From: a virus
Strand: one strand, 5' to 3'
IMG/VR virus record: IMGVR_UViG_3300046656_000276
Coordinates: 1 to 27,944 of that record
DNA length: 27,944 bases
The notes under the pieces are model-generated. The model was given only the letters and a program-made list of their open reading frames with translations. It had not been told where the DNA came from and ran no database searches. The position numbers and the translations under genes are program-made. Of the stretch, positions 7,359-15,805 are shown piece after piece (the first letter of the stretch is position 1; the number at the start of each line of letters is the position of its first letter).

Positions 7359-7819
7359 TGGATAGTCTCCAAAAGCACTTCAGTGCTGGTCACAGAGAGC
7401 GTGAACGTGAACTGACGCACGGCCGGGTCCACCGGCGTCAGTTGCACAAATATCGACATACTCGTGCGTTCCTGCGTGATGCTCGCGTCCGCTGTGTCGA
7501 CGCGGTCGTCCTTGACGAGCTCGTTCCTGATCTGCCCGGCCAGATCGCGCAGTTCCGAAGCCGTCATTCCGCGGTTGCTGTAAGCGCGAATGTCGAGTCC
7601 ATAATCCGCGTCGTCGGGCAAGACGCCGCGCGGCGTGATCAGACGCCGCACGGAAGATTGCGCCATGCCGAGCGGCGATGCCGGATCGACTTCTGTGAAG
7701 TCCGGCGATAGGTCGGAGACGCATGAGAGGTCGCGACCATATTTCAGGTCGCCTGTCGGTGCGTCTTCGATGCGCTCGAGCTCGGCTGTCATGCTCGCGA
7801 TGTCGTCGAGGATACTCAT
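7355..7819 (-). CDS. gp25/gpW-like baseplate wedge protein (Mu gp46-like)
   Basis: A 154-residue protein. ATG 7819 overlaps the preceding stop (ATGA) and gives a sensible start, whereas an earlier ATG would only add sequence from the neighbour's frame. After an acidic N-terminus, residues 58-105 carry the family-like segment: RRLITPRGVLPDDADYGLD, then SNRGMTASELRDLAGQIRNEL and DDRVDTADA. The C-terminus is beta-stranded (SIFVQLTPVDPAVRQFTFTLSV). It sits just upstream of the J-like gene as in Mu (gp46-gp47). It would connect the sheath-end disc with the wedge. Confidence 0.82.
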   Translation of the reverse strand: MSILDDIASMTAELERIEDAPTGDLKYGRDLSCVSDLSPDFTEVDPASPLGMAQSSVRRLITPRGVLPDDADYGLDIRAYSNRGMTASELRDLAGQIRNELVKDDRVDTADASITQERTSMSIFVQLTPVDPAVRQFTFTLSVTSTEVLLETIQ

Positions 7820-8322
7820 GACGTTTTGAACACCAGTTGTGCAGCGGTCCACGCGCTCGAGGACGTTGTAGCCAACAGCAGTGCGTACGTTCGAGCCGGT
7901 ACACCGGGCAAATCGGCATTGATTGCGCTCTGCAACTCGGCTCCGAGGTTCGCAGACTCGCCGTCGAACACATACGCCGATAGATTCGCACTCGGAATGG
8001 ACAACGCCGCGCCGGCTGCGAGTATGCCGAGTGACACGTTGAGCTCGGCGATGAGTCCGATGATGGCCGCGGCTTCGAGCGTGACCACCGGACCCCCGAT
8101 CGAGGCTTGCAAATTCGCTACTGTGGCGATGGCGGCTTCGATTGTGCCGGTGAGATCGGGCGGAGCCACCGTGATAGCTGCGAGAATGCCTGTCAGACCT
8201 GCGAGCTTCGCGTCGAGCTCCGGCGTCGCGATGCCGAGCGACGCCGACAGCGCAAGCTGGAATTCGGCGAGCAATGGAACTGCTGCCGATAATGAAATTT
8301 CGCCCAAGCGTGCGACCGTCAC
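7816..8322 (-). CDS. Ala/Leu-rich helical protein in the baseplate operon
   Basis: A 168-residue protein. The start chosen is GTG 8322, which overlaps the hub gene's stop by four bases (GTGA); a longer frame exists but overlaps the hub gene by 160 bases. The composition is extreme: mainly Ala, Leu, Ile and Gly with few charges (for example ISLSAAVPLLAEFQLALSAS). Regularly spaced 25-40-residue hydrophobic helical units may be weak internal repeats (LAGLTGILAAIT, IGLIAELNVSLGILAAG). It could be membrane-active or a buried baseplate component. No family recognised. The position between hub/spike and gp25-like genes suggests a baseplate or spike accessory part. Confidence 0.68.
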   Translation of the reverse strand: MTVARLGEISLSAAVPLLAEFQLALSASLGIATPELDAKLAGLTGILAAITVAPPDLTGTIEAAIATVANLQASIGGPVVTLEAAAIIGLIAELNVSLGILAAGAALSIPSANLSAYVFDGESANLGAELQSAINADLPGVPARTYALLLATTSSSAWTAAQLVFKTS

Positions 8323-9548
8323 GATTTCACCTTGGGCGAGCCGGTCGAGATGGCGCCATAGAGCGGCGCAGCAGTCGGCCCAACGGATAGCGGATTGCTC
8401 GAAAACGACACCAGGTACGGCACAGACGGCAGCACGGACGGCGCAAGGTTGCCCGGAAGCGGCGTCAGGATGATCGAGCACCCCGGACCACCGCTTTGCA
8501 CGAGATCGCCTTGTCGCGCCGCGCGTTGCGCGCTCTCGCAGAACGTGAGCGAGTCCGGCACGAACCCCGCACCGTTCTTGCCAGCATAGCCGACCACAGC
8601 CGGCAATGACGGGTCGCCTTCAATGAACTCCACGAGCACTTCGGCGCCGGCTGCGAGCTCGGCATGCGCGCCGGCGACACCCGGCCACTGCTCGACGGGC
8701 AATATATTCGGCAGTCCGGTCTGCTTGCGTACAATTTGCAACTCGACGCGACCGTCCGAAGCCATACGCAAGACGCGATAGCGGTACTTACCGAACAGTT
8801 TCGAGTCGACCGCGCGCGCCGCGATGCCTCGCAGCAGCTGCGCGAGCCGGCTCATGCCGCTCTCGGCTCCTCCCGTCCACACCACAACTCGCACGCCACC
8901 TTCAGCTGTGACCGTCACCTCGTATTCGCGCACGACGACCGGCTCGTCGAACCGCTCGGTGAGTACCGCGCCAATTTGTATCGTGTTCAGATCGTCGATG
9001 GCGAGCGTTGCAATGCGCGTCAGTGGATTGTATGCGAGCAGTTCGTAGCTGTTCTTGTCGATTTCGACCGTCGGCCGCGGTCCGGCGTTCGTGATGCCGG
9101 CATAATCGACCCACCAGGCGACGCTCGGACCTGCGACAAGCTCAAGGGTGCGCCGAGCTGGCCCTCGTTGCCGCACGAAGTCTGCGCCGACGCGCTCGAC
9201 GGCCGGTATGAAGTCTCCGAGTGTCTCGCCGGCTTCGCGTGCGGCGTCTTGAGCCACGTTCTTGGCTTTGACACCGGCGTCGTTGTGATATGCCTTCTCG
9301 GGCAGTTCCGAGCCCCATGCACCGGCGCCGGCGACGATGCGCGCCTTGCGCTGCAGACCGAACGTGCCGTCGTTGCTGACCTGCAGCGTTCCGGACAGCT
9401 TCGTCGAACCGAGCTGCAGCTCGACACGACCAGATATGGCCGGGTCTTGTTCGAATTCGAGCTCCGCATACCACGGACCGAGGTTCGCGACGTGCAGCCG
9501 TGCTGCCGTCAGGCGTTGTCCGTTGCACGTGGCGAAAGCTTCAGTCAT
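8319..9548 (-). CDS. Baseplate hub/spike protein with gpV-type OB domain
   Basis: A 409-residue protein, ATG 9548 overlapping the preceding stop (ATGA). Residues 1-65 are beta-rich (NGQRLTAARLHVANLG...), 90-125 are helical, 140-250 form another mixed domain, and about 255-323 is an oligonucleotide/oligosaccharide-binding fold like that of P2 gpV/T4 gp5. It contains QWPGVAGAHAEL (287-298), then GAEVLVEFIEGDPSLP (301-316) and VVGYAG (318-323). This is the standard signature of tail spike/hub proteins. The last ~80 residues are Pro/Ser/Gly-rich and less structured. It combines hub-like and spike-base parts, so no separate gpV and gpD genes are seen. Confidence 0.8.
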   Translation of the reverse strand: MTEAFATCNGQRLTAARLHVANLGPWYAELEFEQDPAISGRVELQLGSTKLSGTLQVSNDGTFGLQRKARIVAGAGAWGSELPEKAYHNDAGVKAKNVAQDAAREAGETLGDFIPAVERVGADFVRQRGPARRTLELVAGPSVAWWVDYAGITNAGPRPTVEIDKNSYELLAYNPLTRIATLAIDDLNTIQIGAVLTERFDEPVVVREYEVTVTAEGGVRVVVWTGGAESGMSRLAQLLRGIAARAVDSKLFGKYRYRVLRMASDGRVELQIVRKQTGLPNILPVEQWPGVAGAHAELAAGAEVLVEFIEGDPSLPAVVGYAGKNGAGFVPDSLTFCESAQRAARQGDLVQSGGPGCSIILTPLPGNLAPSVLPSVPYLVSFSSNPLSVGPTAAPLYGAISTGSPKVKS

Positions 9549-10057
9549 TGTTTGGCGAGGTTCTGATATTGATCGGTGAGTTGCCCGATGAGAACTTCAT
9601 CAGGATCTGTCGGCGTCGCGGCCGCGCCGTCCGGCTTGGCAAGTTTGAACACCGGCGAACGGAACTGAATGAATTTGATTTCGAACGTGAACTCGCCATC
9701 GTCGGTCTGGTCGGGACCGAGCACGTCCTCGACGACGACCTTGTCGATGTCGTTGTCTTCACAGAGGGGGTGCCAAATTGAGAGCGCGCGCGGTCGGGTG
9801 CCAACCGGTGGCTTCTGGATCAATGGCTTCCACAAATCCCACAGTTGCCAATCGTTGAAATCGTACAGGCGAATTTTCGCCGAGAATTTCGATAGACCGA
9901 CGCCGCGGAAGATGACCGTCGCGCCGGACAGGCCATATCCGTTGCGTTCGTCATAGCGGCGCGGCGCACCCAAACCGGACAGCTCGCACAGACCGGGCGA
10001 ACGGCGGCCAGAGAGCAGGATATAATCGATCGGCTGAGTGATCGGGTCCCAGGTCAC
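9545..10057 (-). CDS. Tail/baseplate protein downstream of tape measure
   Basis: A 170-residue protein, GTG 10057 overlapping the tape-measure stop (GTGA). It is a soluble mixed alpha/beta protein, with beta-type segments (YGLSGATVIFRGVGLSKFSAKIRLYDF) and a conserved-looking DNDIDKVVVEDVLGP. It has no signal or membrane segment. In Mu-like and P2-like clusters the gene after the tape measure encodes a hub-associated or DNA-circularisation-like/LysM-type tail protein that joins tape measure and hub. Position suggests the same job, but the sequence was not recognised as one of those families. Confidence 0.7.
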   Translation of the reverse strand: MTWDPITQPIDYILLSGRRSPGLCELSGLGAPRRYDERNGYGLSGATVIFRGVGLSKFSAKIRLYDFNDWQLWDLWKPLIQKPPVGTRPRALSIWHPLCEDNDIDKVVVEDVLGPDQTDDGEFTFEIKFIQFRSPVFKLAKPDGAAATPTDPDEVLIGQLTDQYQNLAKQ

Positions 10058-12042
10058 GTCGAGACCCCCAATTGGATGGCGACCCCTTCGACGATGCGCT
10101 CGAGCTCGAGGCGAAAGTCACGCGCGAGGTCGACCGGCTTGTCGGACGAACTGTGGATGTGAATGTCGCCGATCGTCACGCTCTGCACGGTCGGCGTGCC
10201 GCCTTTCCGGTTGTCCCCGGCGTTTTGCGGTTCGGATTGCGGCGTAACCCGCGGATAGGTCGGTCCAGCGGAAAGCGTGGGCGACGGTGCGGCCGCGTTG
10301 GCCACTCGGAAGCGCGCCGGCGCCAGCGGTTCTGGTCGGATCATGTCGGCAACAGCTCGGCGTGCCTTCGGAGCGCCCATATGGACGCCAGCGGCTGCGC
10401 CGGCCGGAATTTGGGCGCCGAGCTGTAGGAACACCCGCGACGGCGAATGGATGCCGAGCTTGTCCTTGAACGTGTCCCAAGCTAGCTTGCCCAAATTCGA
10501 GACCGATTCGAGCACCTTCGGAATACCTTCCGCGATGCCTTCGACGATGCCTTGCCACAGATACTGACCAAGCATTTTGAAGTCGAGCTCGTGCCACAAC
10601 TCGAAGATCGGGTCGATCAGGTTGCCGCGCAAGTCCGCATACAACTGCTTGCCGAGTAACGCGAAATCGACCTCTTGCCACGCTTGCCACAGCAGCATGA
10701 ATCCCGATGCGGCTTGCGTGACGACCGAAAAGATCGACGCCAGCGCAGCGACGCCGGCCGCTGTCGCGATCACGAGCGGAGCGAATGCAGCAGCGAGCGC
10801 GAAAGCTGCAACTTCGCCGGCGTACAACGCAACACGCGTCATATCGATTCCGTGCAGTAAATCTTGGCTGCCGAAAGTACGCTTGAACCATAACCGCACA
10901 AGCTGGAACGCGATGCCGACGCGCAGTGCTGCAATAATCATCCCCTGGAAGAATTTTTTCATCAACGGCTCGAGCTTGGCGCGCGCGTCGATGAGCGGCT
11001 GAAGCAGCGACGTCATGACCGCCTTCAACGCCTTGCCCGAATTCGTCGTCTGCGACAGCAGCGCGTTGGTTTCGGCTGAAGCTTTTTCGAGCTTATTCAC
11101 GTTCAGGCCCGAGAACAGCGCATCGAAGGCTTCTTTTTGTTTCTCAGTCTGGACGGTCAGACTCTGCATCTGCGCCGCGGCAACACCACCGAGCCGCGCC
11201 TTGACGTCATCCGAGAGTTTCTTGACCGAATGACCGGTCATGGCCGCGCCTGCAGCCCAACCGGCGAATGCACTGGCCGCAGCGTCGCCTTGTACGCTCG
11301 CCTTGATTGCGACGCCTTCGAGCGCACTCGATAGATTCGCGCCGCGCAACCCCATACGATACAGCTGCTCGGCATACTGCGCGGTCTTCTGTCGCGAAAT
11401 CGCCGACGACGCCGACACCTGATCTATTGCGCCTTGCAGTTCTTGTGCATTGCCGGCCGCGGCGCGGTACCAGAACCGAAGTTTGGTGAGCCCTTCGAGT
11501 CGCAACAATTCCGAGCGTCTCGCATCTGCCTGTGCGACGCCATATTTGTACAGTTCGGCCGCGGCGGTGACGGTCTTGACGGCGACGTACGTGATGGCCG
11601 CGCCGAGTGCGACCAAACCGATAGCGCGCGCTGTCACGATTTCGCCAAGCGATCCGAGCTTGCCCAGAATCTGGCCGAGAGGACCCGGCAACTTCTGCGC
11701 CGACTTCGCGAGCTCGGCGAATTTATCCTTGAATGAATTCGTTTTTTGGCCGGCGCGCGTCAGTTCGCCACCGAGTGCCAAAAACTTCGATTGTGCGAGT
11801 CCGACGGTTTCTTTCTTGGCTGCGATTTGCTTCTTGAGCTCGGCCACCTGTCGAATATTGGGCTGCGTGGCGAGCTGCAAATTCTTGAGCCCCTTCTGCA
11901 TGTCGCGCAACGCGCGCAAATCGCCGTCGATGCTGTCGCGCAGTCGCTCGAGTCCACCGGCTGCAGATTGCGCAGCTCCGGACGCGTCGTCCTCTAATGA
12001 GAGTACGAAACTCGCTCGCGCGTCTGTTTGTCCCGTAGTCAC
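10054..12042 (-). CDS. Tail tape measure protein
   Basis: A 662-residue protein and the longest gene in the window, starting at GTG 12042 directly after the stop of the frameshift product. It has an N-terminal coiled coil (about 30-115), hydrophobic helices at about 138-160 and 405-455 that could insert in the host membrane, and an amphipathic C-terminal part. The phrase DKLGIHSPSRVFLQLGAQI (528-546) followed by a small-residue stretch is the usual C-terminal hallmark of tape measure proteins. The final ~100 residues (about 560-662) are Pro-rich and then form a beta tail (VQSVTIGDIHIHS). It sets tail length: at about 1.5 angstrom per residue the tail would be near 100 nm. The site directly after the frameshifted chaperone is canonical. 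Confidence 0.93.
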   Translation of the reverse strand: MTTGQTDARASFVLSLEDDASGAAQSAAGGLERLRDSIDGDLRALRDMQKGLKNLQLATQPNIRQVAELKKQIAAKKETVGLAQSKFLALGGELTRAGQKTNSFKDKFAELAKSAQKLPGPLGQILGKLGSLGEIVTARAIGLVALGAAITYVAVKTVTAAAELYKYGVAQADARRSELLRLEGLTKLRFWYRAAAGNAQELQGAIDQVSASSAISRQKTAQYAEQLYRMGLRGANLSSALEGVAIKASVQGDAAASAFAGWAAGAAMTGHSVKKLSDDVKARLGGVAAAQMQSLTVQTEKQKEAFDALFSGLNVNKLEKASAETNALLSQTTNSGKALKAVMTSLLQPLIDARAKLEPLMKKFFQGMIIAALRVGIAFQLVRLWFKRTFGSQDLLHGIDMTRVALYAGEVAAFALAAAFAPLVIATAAGVAALASIFSVVTQAASGFMLLWQAWQEVDFALLGKQLYADLRGNLIDPIFELWHELDFKMLGQYLWQGIVEGIAEGIPKVLESVSNLGKLAWDTFKDKLGIHSPSRVFLQLGAQIPAGAAAGVHMGAPKARRAVADMIRPEPLAPARFRVANAAAPSPTLSAGPTYPRVTPQSEPQNAGDNRKGGTPTVQSVTIGDIHIHSSSDKPVDLARDFRLELERIVEGVAIQLGVST

Positions 12043-12671
12043 TCATTTTTCTTTCTGCGGTACTGTCAGCGCGCGCCGGATGATGCGTAAATCGGTCACT
12101 ACTTCCGCCAAAAGCAACGCGCCGACGAATTTGCGCGCGTCGTGCTTGTCGTTCTCGATGTCTTCCGTGCCGAATGCTGCGAGAATGCAACGCGCCGCGA
12201 CTCCGAGGTCCTGGCGCGTCTGCATGCGCAGTTCAGTTATTTTTTTGCGAGATCCTCCTTGCGCGCGCCGGCGAGCCACGATACGGCATTGGCACAGCGC
12301 ATCAGCGTCATCGGATACTCGTCGAGCAGCGCGTCGAACTGCGCCGGCGCCGGATATACGACGCTCGGTCGCACGAGCTTGTCGAGATCCTCGGTCTCTG
12401 TGCTTTCGCTGTCTTGGAAACGGCGGAAGATGTTCGGATTCGCCTTCTTGAGGATGACGACGCCACCGTCGGTTTGGACCACTCGAATTTTCTGATCGAG
12501 CGGTCCGTACTTCTCGATTGCGTCGATGATGGCCTGTTTGTCGACGATGTCTTGCTCGGCTTGCTTGATCTGGAAGGCGAGCGCGTCGTCGTCCTTGCGC
12601 GCTTCGAGCGTCGCCGAGAGCTCGGCCGCTCGAGCGCGCAAGTCCTTCAGCTTCTGTGCGGCGTCGCTCAC
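12043..12671 (-). CDS. Tail assembly chaperone, -1 frameshift fusion product
   Basis: The 144-residue frame (12237-12671) ends in codons GCA AAA AAA TAA. A -1 slip on A AAA AAA avoids the stop and continues into the frame ending at 12043, giving a 209-residue protein whose added 65 residues begin ITELRMQTRQDLG and end LTVPQKEK. This is the arrangement of lambda G/GT, P2 E/E' and Mu gp41-42-type chaperones, where the short and long forms together load the tape measure protein. Position between tube and tape measure genes is canonical. The extension could also start independently at ATG 12225, but no ribosome-binding site is visible there. The frame relation and the slippery site are read directly from the sequence; the frameshift itself is inferred. 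Confidence 0.82.
12237..12671 (-). CDS. Tail assembly chaperone, short form
   Basis: A 144-residue protein starting at GTG 12671, overlapping the tube gene's stop (GTGA). The N-terminal half is a coiled coil (SDAAQKLKDLRARAAELSAT and KQAEQDIVDKQAIIDAIE). The second half contains NIFRRFQDSESTETEDLDKLV and VVYPAPAQFDALLDEYP, as in gp41-like tail assembly chaperones whose C-terminus precedes a frameshift. It stops at the slippery run at 12240-12246. The short form is normally the more abundant product and coats the tape measure before tube polymerisation. Confidence 0.85.
   Translation of the reverse strand: MSDAAQKLKDLRARAAELSATLEARKDDDALAFQIKQAEQDIVDKQAIIDAIEKYGPLDQKIRVVQTDGGVVILKKANPNIFRRFQDSESTETEDLDKLVRPSVVYPAPAQFDALLDEYPMTLMRCANAVSWLAGARKEDLAKK
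12240..12246 (-). promoter_or_regulatory. Programmed -1 ribosomal frameshift site A AAA AAA
   Basis: The heptamer A AAA AAA is in the right phase (the last base of GCA, then AAA AAA) directly before the in-frame TAA. Downstream on the minus strand, CTGC-GCAT-GCAG (12220-12231) could form a small 4-bp hairpin about 8 bases after the run. A 7-bp stem ACGCGCC / GGCGCGT (12213-12219 with 12190-12196) lies further on and could act as the stimulator. The -1 frame remains open for 65 codons. Confidence 0.8.
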
Positions 12672-13147
12672 GGAACCCCCTGCGACGAGTCGAACAGACT
12701 CAGACCGTTGCGCAGGATCTTCATGGTGTCGATCTCGATCTCTTCCTTCAGAGGATCGGCCGACTCTTCGTCGGACGTGCTATTGCCCGTCCACACGCAG
12801 CGCATGAGCTGCACCGTCATGGGAGCCTCGCCGGTCTCGACGTATTGCACGACGATTTCGAATTCGACGTCGCCGTACGACACGCCGTCCTGCGAGCGCT
12901 GCGCAAGCGCTTTGCGGAACTCGTTTATCGAGCCCTTCCAACCGGTGAGCTTCACCGGATCGGTGCTGTACTTGCCGCGCGAACGGCCGCGAGGTGCCTG
13001 ATGGCGCCCCATTCCGTACGCCTTGACGCGTTCGCGCTTGTCGGCGAACGTGATGCCGGTGAAGCCGTAAAACCTGTCGCCGTCGAGCTTCAGGATGATG
13101 GATCCCCAGCTGTGCTGGTTGCCATTGACTCGGATTTCGTCAGACAT
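12668..13147 (-). CDS. Tail tube protein
   Basis: A 159-residue protein, ATG 13147, between sheath and chaperone genes, the standard place for the tube protein of a contractile tail. It is a beta-rich protein of the right size: WGSIILKLDGDRFYGFTGITFADKRERVKAYGMGRHQAP near the N-terminus, then VSYGDVEFEIVVQYVETGEAP and TMKILRNGLSLFDSSQGV at the end. Sequence resemblance to tube proteins of Mu-like and related phages is moderate, but order and fold pattern agree. It would stack as hexameric rings around the tape measure. Confidence 0.85.
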   Translation of the reverse strand: MSDEIRVNGNQHSWGSIILKLDGDRFYGFTGITFADKRERVKAYGMGRHQAPRGRSRGKYSTDPVKLTGWKGSINEFRKALAQRSQDGVSYGDVEFEIVVQYVETGEAPMTVQLMRCVWTGNSTSDEESADPLKEEIEIDTMKILRNGLSLFDSSQGVP

Positions 13148-13172
13148 GGGCGTTTACCGTCCTTTTGCCGGT

Positions 13173-14957
13173 TCAGGCAGCGACTGTGAGCAGAGCCGGG
13201 TTCAGATACCCGACGGTCAGGTTGATGGTCTCGGGGTAGGCGAGCGGCACAACACGCGCCTCGCCGGTGAGCGTCTTGGTCGACAGCAGATTGTCGGTGC
13301 GCGACAACACGAGTGACGCCGCACTCGCCTTGGGTTTGGCGAGCAATGCCGCGGCCAAGATGGCGTTGGCGCCGGCTTCGATTTCGAGCGCTTCCTCTTC
13401 GAGAATAAAGCCCGAGTCCTTGCTCACGACGATAGGCTTGTTGAGCCGGCGCATCATATATGCTTGTAGTGCGTCCTCTGCGATGTCGAGCACGAGCCGA
13501 TGCGGCATGATCTGAAAGTCGCTCGTCTCATTGCTGAAGAGACGCGGGCGGTTGCAGAACACGCCCGGATAACCCTCGACCGTGCGCAGCACGCAGAAGC
13601 GCGCATCGTCGAGTCCGGGGTCGTTGCTCTCGTCGTGTTCGTCCGGGTTGCCGTTACTGTCGCGAATCGACACGCCGGTGAGCGCACCGAGGTTCACATC
13701 GGCAATGTCGATCTCTTCCGACACCGTGCCAGAGCGCGCGGCGAGCACGAACGACGCCGGCCGGCGATACTTGCGACCGGTCACGCTCGAGGTGAGTTTG
13801 TCCGCACCGGCACACAGCATGCCTTGCGTCGTGCTCTTGTCGACGAACGCGGCCGAGAGCGACGCCAAATATGTGGCTTCGTCCTCGTCGCCGACCGACA
13901 TGCGCGTATTCGCGATCCAGGCGTGGCGCTTGCCCCTCGCGCGGAATCCGGCGAACGCCAAATCGATCACGTCGAACGCGTCGACGTCGACGGGTCCAAC
14001 GACGTGGCCGATGCCCCAATTGATCTGCGTCGAACCGAGTGCAGCCAGCGCAGCATCGAGGTCGTCATCATTCCACTGCGGCGCGACGGTCGGGAATGCG
14101 AGCGTATCGCCGGTTTCTAGTGTGCCTGCACCGAAATTCACCTTCACACCACCGGAACCGGGGAAGACGAAAAACGCGTCGGTGCCGAGCGCCGTCTTGG
14201 ACGACTTCGTGCGGCCACCGTCCAAGCTCCAACGAACGGTGATGCCGGTCACACCGATCGTTCCGGCGTCGACGACCTCCAAATATGCTTCGTAGTCGTC
14301 ATTGGGGAACGTGCCGCTGTCGATCGTCGGATCGCTCGAACCACCAATATCGGTCACCAGCTCGCCGGCCGATGCCGAGATGGGCGCGGTGAGCGTGAAC
14401 GAAATGAAATCGCCGGCAACGACGGTGCCGAGTGCCGAAACCGAGACGCTCGCACCGGTTGCACCGACGTCGATGTGGTTGGCCGTGCCGAGCGCGTGTG
14501 GCACGCTCCAAGTCTGGCCACCGTCGAGCGAAATCTGGTACACGATGCCGGCTGTGCCTTGTGTGCCTCCGACGTTGAACAGAATAATCACGTCGGCTGC
14601 CACCGTCGGATCGCTCGAATTGTCGGTGAACGTCGCCGAACCCGTACCGGTCTTCGTGATTGCCGAAATGGCGCCATCTTCGGCGTCGACGGCGTCGAGG
14701 TAAGAACCGTCGACCGTGTCTTCGGTACGTACAAATACGACCGGCTTGCCATAACGCTCGATGGCATGCGCCGCAGCTTCGACCGTCGGTCCGCCACCGA
14801 AGGCATTGACCAACGCCGTGACCTTTGCGAACGTCGCCGGCGTGTTCTTGGGTCCGGAGTCCGCAACGCCGACGAATGCGAGCAGACGGCCGGAGCTCGC
14901 CGGCAAGACGCCGAGTGCGCCATCGATCTCTTGAATATTTACCGTGGGTTGGGTCAC
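13173..14957 (-). CDS. Tail sheath protein with duplicated beta insertion
   Basis: A 594-residue protein starting at GTG 14957 with ribosome-binding site GAGGAGAG. The N-terminal TQPTVNIQEIDGALGVLPAS and the C-terminal part (HAWIANTRMSVGDEDEATYLA, VEGYPGVFCNRPRLFSNETSDF, IAEDALQAYMMRRLNKPIVV) have the character of contractile sheath proteins of Mu-type or related phages. Residues about 108-293 are an insertion made of two copies of a ~90-residue beta domain. Each begins SSDPT, contains SLDGGQTW (copy 1, about 143-150) or SLDGGRTK (copy 2, about 244-251), and ends in FTLTAP or AFPTVAP. The insert probably decorates the outside of the sheath. No gene for another sheath protein is present. Confidence 0.85.
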   Translation of the reverse strand: MTQPTVNIQEIDGALGVLPASSGRLLAFVGVADSGPKNTPATFAKVTALVNAFGGGPTVEAAAHAIERYGKPVVFVRTEDTVDGSYLDAVDAEDGAISAITKTGTGSATFTDNSSDPTVAADVIILFNVGGTQGTAGIVYQISLDGGQTWSVPHALGTANHIDVGATGASVSVSALGTVVAGDFISFTLTAPISASAGELVTDIGGSSDPTIDSGTFPNDDYEAYLEVVDAGTIGVTGITVRWSLDGGRTKSSKTALGTDAFFVFPGSGGVKVNFGAGTLETGDTLAFPTVAPQWNDDDLDAALAALGSTQINWGIGHVVGPVDVDAFDVIDLAFAGFRARGKRHAWIANTRMSVGDEDEATYLASLSAAFVDKSTTQGMLCAGADKLTSSVTGRKYRRPASFVLAARSGTVSEEIDIADVNLGALTGVSIRDSNGNPDEHDESNDPGLDDARFCVLRTVEGYPGVFCNRPRLFSNETSDFQIMPHRLVLDIAEDALQAYMMRRLNKPIVVSKDSGFILEEEALEIEAGANAILAAALLAKPKASAASLVLSRTDNLLSTKTLTGEARVVPLAYPETINLTVGYLNPALLTVAA

Positions 14958-14968
14958 TGGATCTCTCC

Positions 14969-15805
14969 TCAGGGTTTCTCGAACGTCAACGGCGTCTCGT
15001 CGACGACAATCGGATCAGGCGTTGTGAGTTGGAAGCTCGAACCACCATGCTGCGTGCCGACCGCAACACGTACGAAGAATCCGAAGATTAAAGCGTCGTC
15101 GGTGCGCTCCCATGCGCCCGTCTTCACGACGTACAAACCGTTCTCGACAGGATCCGTCTGTTGCCATGCCAGCACGACGTCGTCCTGTACGACTGCAATG
15201 TCGTCAATCGTCTGTTCGCCGGTCAACGCGACGTCGCCGGTCGTAGCAGTATCAATTTCTGGTGGCGCGGGTTCGGTTTCGATGCTCTCGGTCTGATCAA
15301 GATCGTCGAGTTGGAATTCGCCACGAACCTTGAACGGAGCGAAACGTACCGGCGCGTCCGGCAGTTCGGCTTGGAGCTGCACGACGACGCGAAGAGCCGC
15401 GCCGAAGCGCCGAATATTTTTGGCGTCTATCCAATTCGTCGACAAAATTTCGAACGTGCCGCGCGCCGCGAGATACACCGCGCGATACCACGCGTCGAAC
15501 AGAAGGCGCGTGATCTTGTACTGCGCGCGTTCGTCTTCCGGCGCGTCCGGGTCCTGTGCGGAGAGATGTACCGTAAACAGCTCTCCGAGCGTTCCGATTG
15601 GCCGCGGCGCGCGGCCGGGGTTTCGAGCCGGCAGCCAGCGTCCAAGCGAACCGGACGGGTCACCAGGTACCCAAGCAAGCCGCGGTCCGGTGTGCTGCTG
15701 CGCCGGCGTGCGCCAGCCGAACACGAACTCGCCGGCTGTGCCTTCCGCCGCGAACCGCGCCGCGACGGCGTCGTACAGCTGCTCGAGTGCAAGGACGACC
15801 GTCAT
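14969..15805 (-). CDS. Tail terminator-like protein fused to a tail-fibre type module
   Basis: A 278-residue protein, ATG 15805 overlapping the upstream stop (ATGA). Residues 1-150 (VLALEQLYDAVAARFAAEG..., RFGAALRVVVQLQAELPD) look like a neck/tail-terminator domain of the kind found just before the sheath gene. After an acidic linker (about 165-187), residues 188-278 carry a module well known from phage tail fibre and head-fibre proteins: DVALTGEQTIDDIAVVQDD, WQQTDPVENGLYVV, TGAWERTDDA. The combination in a connector gene is unusual. The module could add a decoration at the neck. The assignment of the first domain is by position and general resemblance. Confidence 0.72.
   Translation of the reverse strand: MTVVLALEQLYDAVAARFAAEGTAGEFVFGWRTPAQQHTGPRLAWVPGDPSGSLGRWLPARNPGRAPRPIGTLGELFTVHLSAQDPDAPEDERAQYKITRLLFDAWYRAVYLAARGTFEILSTNWIDAKNIRRFGAALRVVVQLQAELPDAPVRFAPFKVRGEFQLDDLDQTESIETEPAPPEIDTATTGDVALTGEQTIDDIAVVQDDVVLAWQQTDPVENGLYVVKTGAWERTDDALIFGFFVRVAVGTQHGGSSFQLTTPDPIVVDETPLTFEKP

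Noticed and set aside
11450-12451. A 333-residue rightward frame across the tape measure and chaperone genes
   Set aside because: Composition is Ser/Arg/Cys-rich and repetitive, as expected for the antisense of GC-rich coding DNA; the leftward frames carry the tape measure C-terminal hallmark and the frameshift.
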